Of a stretch of DNA of 64,000 bases, positions 1 through 8,051 are shown piece by piece. The DNA comes from Novosphingobium beihaiense (lineage in GTDB: Bacteria > Pseudomonadota > Alphaproteobacteria > Sphingomonadales > Sphingomonadaceae). Each line of letters opens with the position of its first letter. Position 1 is the first letter of the stretch. The notes under the pieces were generated by a model. The model was given only the letters and a program-made list of their open reading frames with translations. It was not told where the DNA came from and searched no databases. The stretch lies in NCBI RefSeq assembly GCF_022832375.1, contig NZ_JALHLG010000005.1, positions 591,965 through 655,964 of the forward strand, written 5' to 3'. A program made the translations under genes and the position numbers.

Positions 1-408
1 GCGCCAGTCCGGCGTCAGCGCGGCCATCAGGCCCGGCTTGATCTCGTCCATGCGGCTGCATGGATCGCATTCCATGGTTATTTCGATGCGGCAGTCAGAG
101 CCGATTGCGATGACTGCGCCCGGCTCTCGCGGCAGACGCAGGCCGGAGACGCACAAGTTCGCCCGCCGGGAATACCACGGCGGCGCATCGTCACCGGCAA
201 TGTCCAGTTCCTGCAAGGCCGCCGTCCAGCTTTCCGCCTCGATCAGCGAGACCTGCCGGCGCGGCACTTTCCCTTGACGCACCGCGCCGCGAAAGTCCCC
301 CTGGACTCCCGCGGCGGCAGTGACGGCAACGGACACCAGTTCCTCCATGGCCGCACGCGATCTGGATCGCCGCGCAATGCCCCGGAGCGTGCCCGCAGCC
401 GGTGTCAC
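1..408 (-). CDS. MOSC domain-containing protein (partial, C-terminus beyond window)
   Basis: This reading frame is open from a GTG at 408 down to base 1 (136 codons) and continues off the left edge. The translation has the MOSC pattern: GIARRSRSRAAMEEL near the N-terminus, then RQVSLIEAESW, a LCVSGLRLP stretch and the ECDPC-RMD segment with the conserved Cys. MOSC domains are sulfur-carrier modules related to molybdenum cofactor sulfurases. Small stand-alone MOSC proteins like this one are common but mostly uncharacterised. The GTG lies 2 bases after the gapA stop, so the gene is probably the third member of a tkt-gapA operon. An internal ATG at 348 is an alternative start, but it would remove the conserved GIARR segment. 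No strong ribosome site is visible. Confidence 0.75.
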   Translation of the reverse strand, partial: MTPAAGTLRGIARRSRSRAAMEELVSVAVTAAAGVQGDFRGAVRQGKVPRRQVSLIEAESWTAALQELDIAGDDAPPWYSRRANLCVSGLRLPREPGAVIAIGSDCRIEITMECDPCSRMDEIKPGLMAALTPDWR

Positions 409-410
409 TG

Positions 411-1418
411 TCAGAGGAACTTCGCCATCGCGCCCGCAGTGTCGATCATGCGGTTGGAGAAGCCCCACTCGTTGTCGTACCAGGACACGACACGGACGAA
501 CTTGCCTTCCATCACCGCCGTTTCGAGGCTGTCGACCGTCGAGCTCGCCGGATAGTGATTGAAGTCCGAGGAGACCAGCGGCTCTTCGGTGTAGGCGAGA
601 ACGCCCTTCATCGGGCCTTCCGAAGCAGCCTTCAGCGCGGCGTTGATCTCTTCCTTGGTGGTGTCACGCTTCGGCACGAAGCACAGATCAACAAGGCTGA
701 CGTTCGGGGTCGGCACGCGGACCGAAGAACCGTCAAGCTTACCCTTCAGTTCGGGCAGCACGAGACCGACCGCACGGGCAGCACCGGTGGTGGTCGGGAT
801 CATGTTGGCGGCACCGGCACGGGCGCGGCGCAGATCCTTGTGGATCTGGTCAAGCATGCGCTGGTCGTTGGTGTAGGAGTGGATCGTGGTCATGAAGCCA
901 CGCTCGATCCCCACGGTATCGTTCATCACCTTGGCGACGGGCGCAAGGCAGTTGGTGGTGCACGACGCGTTCGAGACGACGATATGATCGGCCGTCAGCG
1001 TTTCGTCGTTCACGCCGAAGACGACAGTGTTGTCGACACCCGTGGCCGGGGCCGAGATCAGCACGCGCTTGGCGCCTGCGTCGAGGTGCGGCTGCGAGGC
1101 TTCCTTCGACTGGAAGAAGCCGGTGCATTCCAGCACGATGTCGATGCCCAGATCCTTGTGCGGCAGCTTGCCGGGATCGCGTTCGGCAGTGACGGTGATG
1201 TCCTTGCCGTTGACGGTCATCTTGCCTTCGCCCGCCTCGACAGTGCCGGGGAAACGGCCGTGGGTGCTGTCATAAGCGAAGAGGAGTGCGTTCGACTTGG
1301 TATCCGCGAGGTCGTTGATCGAAACCAGATCGAGCCCGCAGTCAGGGCGCTCAAGGATAGCGCGCGCGACAAGCCGCCCGATACGTCCGAAACCGTTGAT
1401 CGCAACCTTGGTCGCCAT
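411..1418 (-). CDS. gapA: type I glyceraldehyde-3-phosphate dehydrogenase
   Basis: The enzyme oxidises and phosphorylates glyceraldehyde-3-phosphate to 1,3-bisphosphoglycerate with NAD in cytoplasmic glycolysis. The 335-residue protein begins with the Rossmann dinucleotide motif NGFGRIGR (residues 8-15). It carries the signature [10 protein letters not shown] with catalytic Cys153 and ends with the usual [13 protein letters not shown] helix. Length is normal for the family. I place the start at the ATG at 1418, because an AGGAGGAG ribosome site lies just upstream. A TTG two codons earlier would extend the frame. It follows tkt by 15 bases on the same strand, so the two are probably cotranscribed, as in many sphingomonads where the Calvin/pentose/EMP genes tkt-gap cluster. 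Confidence 0.97.
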   Translation of the reverse strand: MATKVAINGFGRIGRLVARAILERPDCGLDLVSINDLADTKSNALLFAYDSTHGRFPGTVEAGEGKMTVNGKDITVTAERDPGKLPHKDLGIDIVLECTGFFQSKEASQPHLDAGAKRVLISAPATGVDNTVVFGVNDETLTADHIVVSNASCTTNCLAPVAKVMNDTVGIERGFMTTIHSYTNDQRMLDQIHKDLRRARAGAANMIPTTTGAARAVGLVLPELKGKLDGSSVRVPTPNVSLVDLCFVPKRDTTKEEINAALKAASEGPMKGVLAYTEEPLVSSDFNHYPASSTVDSLETAVMEGKFVRVVSWYDNEWGFSNRMIDTAGAMAKFL

Positions 1419-1433
1419 GTTCAATACTCCTCC

Positions 1434-3422
1434 TTAGACGCTGAGTTTATCGAGAATCCTGGGCACGATGGATTCGGTGGTGAAGCCGAACCGTGCGAAC
1501 AGATCCTTGGCCGGGGCCGACGCGCCAAAGCGGTCCAGACCGATATTGAGGCCGCCATTGCGGCTGGCAGCCGTATAACGTTCCCAGCCCATGGTTGATC
1601 CCGCCTCGATCGAGACGCGCAGGATCGAGGGATCGTGGGGCAGGACTTCGTGCTTGTAAGCCTCGTCCTGAGCTTCGAACAGTTCCATGCACGGCATCGA
1701 GACGACATCCGCACCGATGCCCTGTTCCGCCAGCGCATCGCGCACCTTGCAGGCCAGTTCGACTTCGGAACCGGTGGCGATCAGGATCACCTTGCGCTCG
1801 CCTTCGGCATGGCGGAGCACATAGGCGCCGCGTGCCGAGAGCATATCGCCCGACTTGCGCAGCTGCGGCAGGTTCTGGCGGGTCAACGCCAGAACCGACG
1901 GCGTTCCAGCGGCTTCCAGAGCCAGGTTCCAGCACTCGGCCGTTTCCACCACGTCCGCCGGGCGGAACACGTTGAGGTTGGGGATGAGGCGCATGCTCAT
2001 CACGTGCTCGACAGGCTGGTGCGTCGGGCCGTCCTCGCCAAGACCGATGGAATCGTGCGTCAGGACGTAGATCGCACGGGTCTGCTGCAGCGCCGACATG
2101 CGGATCGCGTTACGGCAGTAGTCCGAGAAGATCAGGAAAGTGCCGCCGTAAGGAATAACGCCGCCGTGCAGCGCCATGCCGTTCATCGCGGCGGCCATGC
2201 CGAATTCGCGGATGCCGTAATAGACATAGCGGCCGGAATAGTCCTCGGGGGTAAACGGATTCTGGCACTTGGCCTTGGTGTTGTTCGAACCGGTGAGGTC
2301 CGCCGAGCCGCCAACCATTTCCGGAATCGCCGGAGCCAGCACGTTCAGCCAGTTCTCCGAAGCCTTGCGGGTCGCGACAGTCGCATCGCCTGCCACCCAT
2401 TCGGCCAGCGCCTTGCGCACGGTATCGCCGTCGGGGAGTTTTCCAGCCATGCGGCGGTTGAACTCGGCCGCGTCCGGATTGGCGGAAAGCCGGGCTTCCC
2501 ACTCGGCGCGGGTCTTGGCCCCTGCGGCGCCCAGCGAGCGCCAGTTGGCCAGGATTTCGGCGGGGACTTCGAACGGGGCGGAGGTCCAGCCCAGGTATTC
2601 ACGGGCCGCGGTAATTTCATCGGCGCCAAGCGGTGCGCCGTGCACGTTGTGGCTGCCCTGCTTGTTGGGCGCGCCCTTGCCGATCACCGTGCGGCAGGCC
2701 ACCAGCGAGGGCTTGTCCGAAGCCGCAGCCTCGCCCAGCGCACGCTCGATATCGGCGAAGTCGTGCCCGTCGCACTCGAACACGTCCCAGCCTGACGCGC
2801 GGTAGCGGGCCGGGATATCCTCGGACGTCGAAAGCGAAGTGTCGCCGTCGATGGTGATCTTGTTGTCGTCCCACAGGACCTTGAGCTTGCCGAGCTTCAG
2901 CGTTCCTGCAAGACCGATCGCCTCGTGATTGATCCCTTCCATCAGACAGCCGTCACCGGCGATCACCCATGTATTGTGATCGACCAGATCATCGCCGAAG
3001 GTGCCGTTAAGCTGACGCTCCGCCATGGCCATGCCAACCGCCATCGCAAGCCCCTGCCCCAGCGGCCCGGTGGTGCATTCGACGCCCGGGATCAGGAAAT
3101 TCTCGGGGTGGCCCGCACAGACCGAACCGAGCTGGCGGAAGTTGCGAATGTCATCCATTGCCGGGCTTTCGTAACCCGTCAGATGGAGCAGCGAGTAGAT
3201 CAGCATCGAGCCGTGGCCGGCCGACAGCACAAAGCGGTCACGGTCGGCCCACTTGGGCGCAGCAGGATCGAACTTCAGGAACTTGGCGAAAAGCACCGTC
3301 GCGACATCGGCCATGCCCATCGGCATGCCGGGGTGGCCGCTGTTGGCAGCCTGAACCGCGTCCATCGACAGCGCCCGGATGGCGTTGGCCATCGGCGCAA
3401 GGCGGTCGGGTGCAAGGGTCAT
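1434..3422 (-). CDS. tkt: transketolase
   Basis: The enzyme transfers two-carbon ketol units between sugar phosphates using thiamine diphosphate, in the non-oxidative pentose phosphate pathway. The 662-residue length is typical. Visible signatures are the N-terminal AANSGHPGMPMGMAD segment, the ThDP-binding GDGCLMEGINHEA...DDNKI motif in the first third, and the pyrimidine-domain stretch HDSIGLGEDGPTHQPVEH with its catalytic His residues. The C-terminal domain shows GSEVELA and SIEAG. The start ATG at 3422 is preceded by GGAG. It is the first gene of the probable tkt-gapA-MOSC operon. The 213-bp gap upstream separates it from the divergent zauP-like/zapA genes and should hold both promoters. 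Confidence 0.97.
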   Translation of the reverse strand: MTLAPDRLAPMANAIRALSMDAVQAANSGHPGMPMGMADVATVLFAKFLKFDPAAPKWADRDRFVLSAGHGSMLIYSLLHLTGYESPAMDDIRNFRQLGSVCAGHPENFLIPGVECTTGPLGQGLAMAVGMAMAERQLNGTFGDDLVDHNTWVIAGDGCLMEGINHEAIGLAGTLKLGKLKVLWDDNKITIDGDTSLSTSEDIPARYRASGWDVFECDGHDFADIERALGEAAASDKPSLVACRTVIGKGAPNKQGSHNVHGAPLGADEITAAREYLGWTSAPFEVPAEILANWRSLGAAGAKTRAEWEARLSANPDAAEFNRRMAGKLPDGDTVRKALAEWVAGDATVATRKASENWLNVLAPAIPEMVGGSADLTGSNNTKAKCQNPFTPEDYSGRYVYYGIREFGMAAAMNGMALHGGVIPYGGTFLIFSDYCRNAIRMSALQQTRAIYVLTHDSIGLGEDGPTHQPVEHVMSMRLIPNLNVFRPADVVETAECWNLALEAAGTPSVLALTRQNLPQLRKSGDMLSARGAYVLRHAEGERKVILIATGSEVELACKVRDALAEQGIGADVVSMPCMELFEAQDEAYKHEVLPHDPSILRVSIEAGSTMGWERYTAASRNGGLNIGLDRFGASAPAKDLFARFGFTTESIVPRILDKLSV

Positions 3423-3635
3423 GTAATTGGCTCCGGAGCGGAATTTTGTGGACGATTCGGTAGTTTCGGCACCCCTTTAGGGAGAGGTGCCCTCCCGTCA
3501 AGTTCAGCACCCGTTTTCGCCAGCCCCCACTACCACCTGCGGTCTATTGTCCGCACTTGCAGGATAGCTCACAAGACTGTGAACAACCCCCGCCAAATAC
3601 TTGCCTTGCAGCGATAAGACTGTAGCCATGGCAAG
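3423..3635. promoter_or_regulatory. divergent promoter region between tkt and the zapA cluster
   Basis: This is 213 bp of non-coding sequence between divergent start codons. It must contain the promoters of both operons. On the minus strand a TTGTGA box, a 17-base spacer and GACAAT (within 3545-3577) is a weak sigma-70-like candidate for tkt. No clear operator is seen. Confidence 0.35.
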
Positions 3636-3809
3636 ATGGAGGATGCATCGATCGTGCACGCGGTTGAACGGATCGAGGCCGCATTGGCGCGCATCGAAAC
3701 GGCTTCGCGCGAACAAGCTGAACTGCAGAGCAGGCATAGCCAGCTCAAGGCCGCCGTTTCCCGCTCGCTCGAAAACCTGGACAAGCTGATCGAAAGCCAG
3801 CCGCGATGA
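3636..3809 (+). CDS. small coiled-coil protein upstream of zapA (ZauP-like candidate)
   Basis: A 57-residue protein is encoded immediately upstream of zapA, overlapping its start codon (ATGA). The sequence is almost entirely helical heptads (residues about 6-52: repeated I/L/A at spaced positions with E, R, Q and K), with no membrane segment. In Caulobacter the gene directly upstream of zapA encodes ZauP, a coiled-coil partner that works with ZapA to focus the FtsZ ring. The position, translational coupling and coiled-coil character here match that arrangement, but the protein is short and I cannot align it. The start ATG at 3636 is chosen as the first ATG that gives the whole coiled coil. 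An earlier in-phase start is not evident. Confidence 0.6.
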   Translation: MEDASIVHAVERIEAALARIETASREQAELQSRHSQLKAAVSRSLENLDKLIESQPR

Positions 3810-4114
3810 GCAATGTCATGCTCTCGATCGGCGGGCGCAGCTTTGCCGTTGCCTGCGCCGATGGCGAGGAGGCCCATGTCAGCCACCTGGGCAAGTTGAT
3901 AGACGAGAAGGTGTCCGCCGCCGGTGCTTCCGGCCAGACCGAAGCCCGGATGCTCCTCTACGCTTCACTTCTGCTCGCGGACGAAGTGCACGACCTTAAA
4001 AGCGCTGCAGGAACAGCCCCCGCCTCCGATCACATGGCCGAACGGCTTACCAGCATAGCCGCGCGCATCGAAAATCTTGCAGACCTTCTTGAGGGCAGCG
4101 CCCCGAACGCCTAA
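3806..4114 (+). CDS. zapA: cell division protein ZapA
   Basis: ZapA binds and bundles FtsZ protofilaments at the cytokinetic ring. The 102-residue product has the family layout. An N-terminal globular part follows the pattern V-L-S-I-G-G-R-S-F-A-V-A-C-ADGEE, with the HVSHLGKLIDEKV segment. A long C-terminal helix comes after ARMLLYASLLLADEVHDL and continues to the end (ERLTSIAARIENLADLLE). It overlaps the upstream coiled-coil gene by 4 bases, implying coupled translation. The 6S RNA and fau follow, which is the classic alphaproteobacterial order. Confidence 0.9.
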   Translation: MSNVMLSIGGRSFAVACADGEEAHVSHLGKLIDEKVSAAGASGQTEARMLLYASLLLADEVHDLKSAAGTAPASDHMAERLTSIAARIENLADLLEGSAPNA

Positions 4115-4265
4115 ATAGCGCGGGACGGGATCTGCCCGGCACGAGCCGTTCGAACATCCCTGAGGCTATAAGCAATCCAAGGGGGCTGTCCCTGCCCAGG
4201 TCCTGGCCTGACGCACATGGTCCCCACCTGACGTGAAGGCGTCAGAGGATTTCTAGGAAAACGAC
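4115..4265 (+). ncRNA. ssrS: 6S RNA (SsrS)
   Basis: This roughly 150-nt gap lies exactly between zapA and fau, the conserved genomic location of 6S RNA in many proteobacteria. The sequence can form a long interrupted rod. A pyrimidine/purine-balanced 5' part with ATCCCTGAGG and GGGGGCTGTCCC runs into CAGGTCCTGG and GACGTGAAGGCGTCAGAGGATTTCTAGG near the 3' end. 6S RNA sequesters the housekeeping RNA polymerase holoenzyme. The ends are approximate because no structure computation was possible. The identification rests mainly on synteny. Confidence 0.65.
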
Positions 4266-4267
4266 CC

Positions 4268-4873
4268 ATGGTGGACCCGTCACCCCCCACTTCCCCCGCT
4301 GATGAAAAAGCAGCCCTGCGCAAGGCCTTCCGCCAGGCGCGCGCGGACCATGCCGCCAGCCTGCCGCAGAACCTTCGTGCGCTGGTGCTTAACCGCCCGC
4401 CAGCGCCAATTGCCGGGATGATGCCGGAGGGAGCGGTGGTCGGCCTCTATTATCCCACAGGCGCCGAAGCGCCGGCGACGGGATGGGCACACTGGCTTGC
4501 CGAGAATGGCAGGCAGATCGCCCTGCCCTGGTTTGCAGCGCGCGATGCGGCCATGGAGTTCCGCAGTTGGAGCAATCCCTGGGACGACGGCCTGCTGGTT
4601 CCCGGCCCCTGGCGCGCGCTGCAGCCTCCGGATGACAGCGACGCGATCGTTCCCGACATCGTCATCGTGCCCCTTCTGGCCTTTACCGCGGCCGGGCACA
4701 GGCTGGGCCAGGGCGGCGGCCATTACGACCGCTGGCTGGCAGCGCACCCCGGCGTGCGGGCCATCGGGCTTGCATGGGACTGCCAGATCGCCGAGGAACT
4801 GCCATTCGAACCCCACGATCAGCCACTGGCTGCCGTGGTGACGCCGACTCGAATCTACGAAGGACAGCCGTAA
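4268..4873 (+). CDS. fau: 5-formyltetrahydrofolate cyclo-ligase
   Basis: The enzyme converts 5-formyl-THF to 5,10-methenyl-THF with ATP in one-carbon metabolism. The 201-residue protein carries the family signatures. These are an N-terminal basic helix (AALRKAFRQARADHA), a VVGLYYPTGAE strand in the phosphate region, the DIVIVPLLAFTAAGHRLGQGGGHYDR motif that binds ATP and folate (residues about 134-158), and AIGLAWDCQIAEELPFEPHD near the end. It is cotranscribed behind 6S RNA in the usual zapA-ssrS-fau order. The DUF2842 gene starts two bases after its stop. Confidence 0.93.
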   Translation: MVDPSPPTSPADEKAALRKAFRQARADHAASLPQNLRALVLNRPPAPIAGMMPEGAVVGLYYPTGAEAPATGWAHWLAENGRQIALPWFAARDAAMEFRSWSNPWDDGLLVPGPWRALQPPDDSDAIVPDIVIVPLLAFTAAGHRLGQGGGHYDRWLAAHPGVRAIGLAWDCQIAEELPFEPHDQPLAAVVTPTRIYEGQP

Positions 4874-4875
4874 CA

Positions 4876-5091
4876 ATGCGCGAAACCCCGACATGGCGGA
4901 TACCCGCGGGCGTTCTTCTGCTGGTCTTCGCGCTGGGCCTCTACGGAATTGCTGTTGCCAGCTTTGTGCCGCCGCTGATCGGTGAATGGAATGCGCTGGC
5001 GCAGACGCCTGTCTACGTCGTGCTCGGCGTGATCTGGCTCCTGCCCTTGCGGCGCTTCCTGATCTGGATGGAAACGGGGCGTTGGGGCTGA
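4876..5091 (+). CDS. DUF2842 family small membrane protein
   Basis: A 71-residue protein has two hydrophobic helices: about 10-30 (rich in L, V, F and A) and about 43-58 (PVYVVLGVIWLLPL). It ends RRFLIWMETGRWG. This two-helix layout with a W at the cytoplasmic end matches the alphaproteobacterial DUF2842 family, whose function is unknown. A longer in-phase frame exists upstream, but it overlaps fau. The ATG at 4876, two bases after the fau stop, is the natural start. The terminator at 5123 closes the operon. Confidence 0.8.
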   Translation: MRETPTWRIPAGVLLLVFALGLYGIAVASFVPPLIGEWNALAQTPVYVVLGVIWLLPLRRFLIWMETGRWG

Positions 5092-5122
5092 GCCTTTCCG
5101 GCGAACATTCATGGAAATAGAA

Positions 5123-5151
5123 AAGGCCGGGTTTCCCCGGCCTTGTTTTCT
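5123..5151. terminator. bidirectional Rho-independent terminator
   Basis: AAGGCCGGG and its complement CCCGGCCTT form a near-perfect 9-bp stem with a short loop. It is followed by TTTT on the plus strand and preceded by AAAA, which gives a U-tract on the minus strand. It sits between the convergent DUF2842 gene and the tRNA-Asp array and can stop transcription from both sides. Confidence 0.8.
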
Positions 5152-5179
5152 TGCTGCGTGGAATCCACTTCGTGAGAAG

Positions 5180-5256
5180 TGGCGCGAGTGACGGGACTCG
5201 AACCCGCGACCTTCGGCGTGACAGGCCGACACTCTAACCAACTGAGCTACACCCGC
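5180..5256 (-). tRNA. tRNA-Asp(GTC), copy 3 of the array (promoter-distal)
   Basis: The 77-nt cloverleaf includes an encoded CCA. The acceptor pair is GCGGGTG with CACTCGC, the D-arm is TAGCTCAGTTGGTTAGA, the anticodon loop CTGTCAC holds anticodon GTC, and the T-loop is GTTCGAGTC. The sequence is identical to the other two copies. Confidence 0.97.
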
Positions 5257-5325
5257 ACAGCTATATCTATCGCCAGGAAAACCTGACTTTCCGCTTTCTT
5301 CCGATCTCCCGGAAGAAATCCCAAG

Positions 5326-5402
5326 TGGCGCGAGTGACGGGACTCGAACCCGCGACCTTCGGCGTGACAGGCCGACACTCTAACCAACTGAGCTACACCC
5401 GC
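5326..5402 (-). tRNA. tRNA-Asp(GTC), copy 2 of the array
   Basis: This tRNA is identical in sequence to the copies at 5180 and 5472. The anticodon is GTC and CCA is encoded. It is separated from each neighbour by the same 69-bp spacer. Confidence 0.97.
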
Positions 5403-5471
5403 ACAGCTATATCTATCGCCAGGAAAACCTGACTTTCCGCTTTCTTCCGATCTCCCGGAAGAAATCCCAAG

Positions 5472-5548
5472 TGGCGCGAGTGACGGGACTCGAACCCGCG
5501 ACCTTCGGCGTGACAGGCCGACACTCTAACCAACTGAGCTACACCCGC
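5472..5548 (-). tRNA. tRNA-Asp(GTC), copy 1 of the array (promoter-proximal)
   Basis: This is the first tRNA transcribed in the minus-strand array. It is identical to the other two. The predicted promoter lies 33 bases upstream of its 5' end. Confidence 0.97.
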
Positions 5549-5580
5549 GTACTTTGCGGTGCGTCCGCTTGGGAGCCGCG

Positions 5581-5609
5581 CCACTAAGCCAGCTATCGGG
5601 GCCTGTCAA
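5581..5609 (-). promoter_or_regulatory. sigma-70-type promoter of the tRNA-Asp array
   Basis: Read on the minus strand, a perfect TTGACA (-35) is followed by a 17-base spacer and TAGTGG (-10), just upstream of the first tRNA-Asp. Confidence 0.6.
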
Positions 5610-5661
5610 CTGCCTTGCCCGGCCCTGCGCAGACTTTTTTGGCGGCGCGGAATTTTCGGCA

Positions 5662-6975
5662 TCACCCGGCGAGAATTAAGGCCGGTGCCTCGATCAGTTT
5701 CTTGAGGTCCTGGGCGAAGCTGGCCGCGTCCCAGCCATCGACCACGCGGTGATCGCAGCTCATGGAAATATTCATGGTCTTGCGCTTCTCGATCCGTTCC
5801 ATGCCACTGGCATCCTTCACGAACATCGGGCGTTCGACGATGCGGTTGGGCCCGATGATCGCAACTTCCGGGCGGTTGATCACCGGCGTGGTCGCCACAC
5901 CGCCCATAGGCCCCAGAGACGTCACTGTAAGCGTGGAGCCGGAAAGCTCGGCCGGTTTCGCCGAACCGTCGCGCGCGGCATTGGCAAGGCGGGAAATCTC
6001 CGTGGCAAGCTGCCACAAGTTGCGGCTCTGCGCGTCGCGGATCACGGGGACCATCAGCCCGGCCGGCGTTTGCGCGGCCATGCCCAGATGCACCGAGCCA
6101 TAACGCGTCACCACGCCCGCCTCGTCATCGTAATGGGCATTGAGCATCGGATATTTCGGGATCAGCTTGCAGATCGCCGAAATCAGGAACGGCAGCATCG
6201 TCAGCTTGGGCCGATCGCCGCGCCCTTCGTTGAGCTGCGCGCGCAGGTCTTCCAGCGCCGTGACGTCATATTCCTCGACATAGGCGAAATGCGGGATGTT
6301 GCGCTTGGAGGCCGCCATGTTCTCCGCGATCCGGCGGCGCAGGCCGATGACGCGAACCTGCTCGTCCTGCCCCTTGTGCCCGGCAGGCTGGAAACCGCCT
6401 GCCGAATTGTAGGCGAGAAAGGCATCGAGATCGGCGTGACGGATGCGGCCGTCCTCGGCCGGGCGCACCTCGCCGAGATCGATGCCAAGCCCGGCAGCCC
6501 GCTTGCGCACGGCCGGGCTCGCCATGACTTTGGCATGCCCGGCCGGGGCGCGCGGCGCCGGAGCTACCGCAGCCGGAGTGGCTGGCGCAGGGGACGGGAC
6601 AGGTGTGGGTTCCGGTGCAGGCTTCGCAATGGCGACCGGCTCTTCCGCTTTCGCTGGTGCTTCGGCCACGACGGGCTGCGGCTCCGGCGCGGCAACGGCG
6701 GCCTTTTCGCTGCCATCCACCTGATTGCCCTCGCCTTCCACCTCCAGCACGACCAGCGGCGAGCCGATGGCAATCACATCGCCGGTTTCCCCGGCGACCT
6801 CGATCACTTTGCCCGCCACCGGGCTTTCCATTTCCACAGTGGCCTTGTCGGTCATCATGTCGGCCAGACGGCCGTCTTCCTCGATCACATCGCCGACCTT
6901 GACGTGCCAGGCGACGATCTCGGCCTCGGCTATGCCTTCGCCAATATCGGGAAGGCGGAATGTAAAGCGGCCCAT
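5662..6975 (-). CDS. bkdB: 2-oxoacid (branched-chain) dehydrogenase E2, dihydrolipoyl acyltransferase
   Basis: This is the core subunit of the branched-chain 2-oxoacid dehydrogenase complex; it moves the acyl group from lipoyl to CoA. The 437-residue protein has an N-terminal lipoyl domain (residues 1-80) with the lipoylation Lys in MMTDKATVEM. A Pro/Ala-rich linker (about 85-150) follows, then a peripheral-subunit-binding domain (about 155-190: ASPAVRKRAAGLGIDLGEV) and the acyltransferase domain. The latter ends in the catalytic SCDHRVVDG with His409. A single lipoyl domain and the E1alpha/E1beta partner genes upstream favour the branched-chain type over pyruvate dehydrogenase, though substrate is inferred. 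No E3 gene is in the window. It is the last gene of the operon. Confidence 0.88.
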   Translation of the reverse strand: MGRFTFRLPDIGEGIAEAEIVAWHVKVGDVIEEDGRLADMMTDKATVEMESPVAGKVIEVAGETGDVIAIGSPLVVLEVEGEGNQVDGSEKAAVAAPEPQPVVAEAPAKAEEPVAIAKPAPEPTPVPSPAPATPAAVAPAPRAPAGHAKVMASPAVRKRAAGLGIDLGEVRPAEDGRIRHADLDAFLAYNSAGGFQPAGHKGQDEQVRVIGLRRRIAENMAASKRNIPHFAYVEEYDVTALEDLRAQLNEGRGDRPKLTMLPFLISAICKLIPKYPMLNAHYDDEAGVVTRYGSVHLGMAAQTPAGLMVPVIRDAQSRNLWQLATEISRLANAARDGSAKPAELSGSTLTVTSLGPMGGVATTPVINRPEVAIIGPNRIVERPMFVKDASGMERIEKRKTMNISMSCDHRVVDGWDAASFAQDLKKLIEAPALILAG

Positions 6976-6987
6976 CAGATCAATCCT

Positions 6988-8046
6988 TCACGAATCTGCG
7001 TTCATCAGCCGGTCCACCGCCTCGCCAATGCGGACGGGACCGGGGAAGTAAGCCCACTCAAGGCTGTGCGGATAGGGGGTGTCGAACCCGGTCACGCGCT
7101 CGATGGGGGCTTCGAGGTGGTAGAAGCAGCGCTCCTGCACGAGGCTCGCAAGCTCCGCGCCAAAGCCCGAGGTGCGGGTCGCCTCATGTATCACCAGGCA
7201 TTTCCCGGTCTTTTCCACGGACTTTTCCACAGCCTCCATGTCGAGCGGCACCAAGGTGCGCAAGTCGATGATCTCGGCATCGACGCCCTTGGCCTCCAGC
7301 ACCGCTTCGGCAACATGGACCATGGTGCCGTAGACCAGCACGGTCATGGCGGACCCTTCCCGCACCGTGCGGGCCTTGCCGAGCGGAATCGAATAGTAGC
7401 CTTCGGGCACCTGGCCGCCGGGATGGGCTTTCCAGGTCTTCGACGGGCTGTCGTAATTGCCGTCGAACGGGCCGTTGTAGATGCGCTTGGGCTCGAAGAA
7501 GATGACGGGATCGTTGTCCTCGATCGCCGCGATCAGCAGGCCCTTGGCATCGTGCGGGGTCGAGGGGATGACCGTTTTCAGCCCCGCGACATGGGTAAAC
7601 AGCGCTTCCGGGCTCTGGCTGTGCGTCTGCCCGCCGAAAATGCCGCCGCCAAAGGGAGAGCGGATTGTGATCGGTGCGATGAACTCGCCCGCCGAGCGGT
7701 ACCGCAGGCGCGCTGCCTCCGAAATAAGCTGATCGAGCCCCGGATAGATATAGTCGGCGAACTGGATCTCCGGCACGGGACGCAGGCCATAGGCGGCCAT
7801 CCCGACCGCGGCACCGATAATCCCGCATTCGTTGATCGGCGAATCGAACACGCGGTTCTTGCCGTATTTCCCCTGCAGACCGGCCGTCGCGCGGAAGACG
7901 CCGCCGAAATAGCCGACGTCTTCGCCCATGATCACGATATCCGGATCGTGCGCCATCATGATATCCAGCGCGTCGTTGATCGCCTCGATCATGTTGAGCG
8001 GCCGCGTGGGCGCATCGTGGAGGCTGACGGGTTCTTCTTCCAGCAT
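6988..8046 (-). CDS. bkdA2: 2-oxoacid dehydrogenase E1 component, beta subunit
   Basis: This is the beta subunit of the thiamine-diphosphate-dependent decarboxylase. The 352-residue product shows TRPLNMIEAINDALDIMM, then VIMGEDVGYFGGVFRATAGL, the FDSPINECGIIGAAVGMA segment and EIQFADYIYPGLDQL. The C-terminal half has transketolase-C features (TMVHVAEAVLEA, IIDLRTLVPLD). A much longer frame exists upstream, but it overlaps the alpha-subunit gene. The start at 8046 gives the conserved N-terminus and lies 5 bases after the alpha stop. It is cotranscribed with bkdA1 and bkdB. Confidence 0.92.
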   Translation of the reverse strand: MLEEEPVSLHDAPTRPLNMIEAINDALDIMMAHDPDIVIMGEDVGYFGGVFRATAGLQGKYGKNRVFDSPINECGIIGAAVGMAAYGLRPVPEIQFADYIYPGLDQLISEAARLRYRSAGEFIAPITIRSPFGGGIFGGQTHSQSPEALFTHVAGLKTVIPSTPHDAKGLLIAAIEDNDPVIFFEPKRIYNGPFDGNYDSPSKTWKAHPGGQVPEGYYSIPLGKARTVREGSAMTVLVYGTMVHVAEAVLEAKGVDAEIIDLRTLVPLDMEAVEKSVEKTGKCLVIHEATRTSGFGAELASLVQERCFYHLEAPIERVTGFDTPYPHSLEWAYFPGPVRIGEAVDRLMNADS

Positions 8047-8051
8047 ATGCC

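Larger units (their letters stand above)
5257..5548 (-). repeat. 146-bp tandem repeat units containing tRNA-Asp
   Basis: Two consecutive 146-bp units (5257-5402 and 5403-5548), each a 69-bp spacer plus a tRNA, appear identical base for base. The third tRNA (5180-5256) is followed by different sequence. This indicates recent duplication or continuing gene conversion. Confidence 0.9.

Noticed and set aside
5180..5548. The repeated blocks as a CRISPR array
   Set aside because: The repeats are complete tRNA-Asp genes and the spacers are identical to each other. No CRISPR array is seen anywhere in the window.
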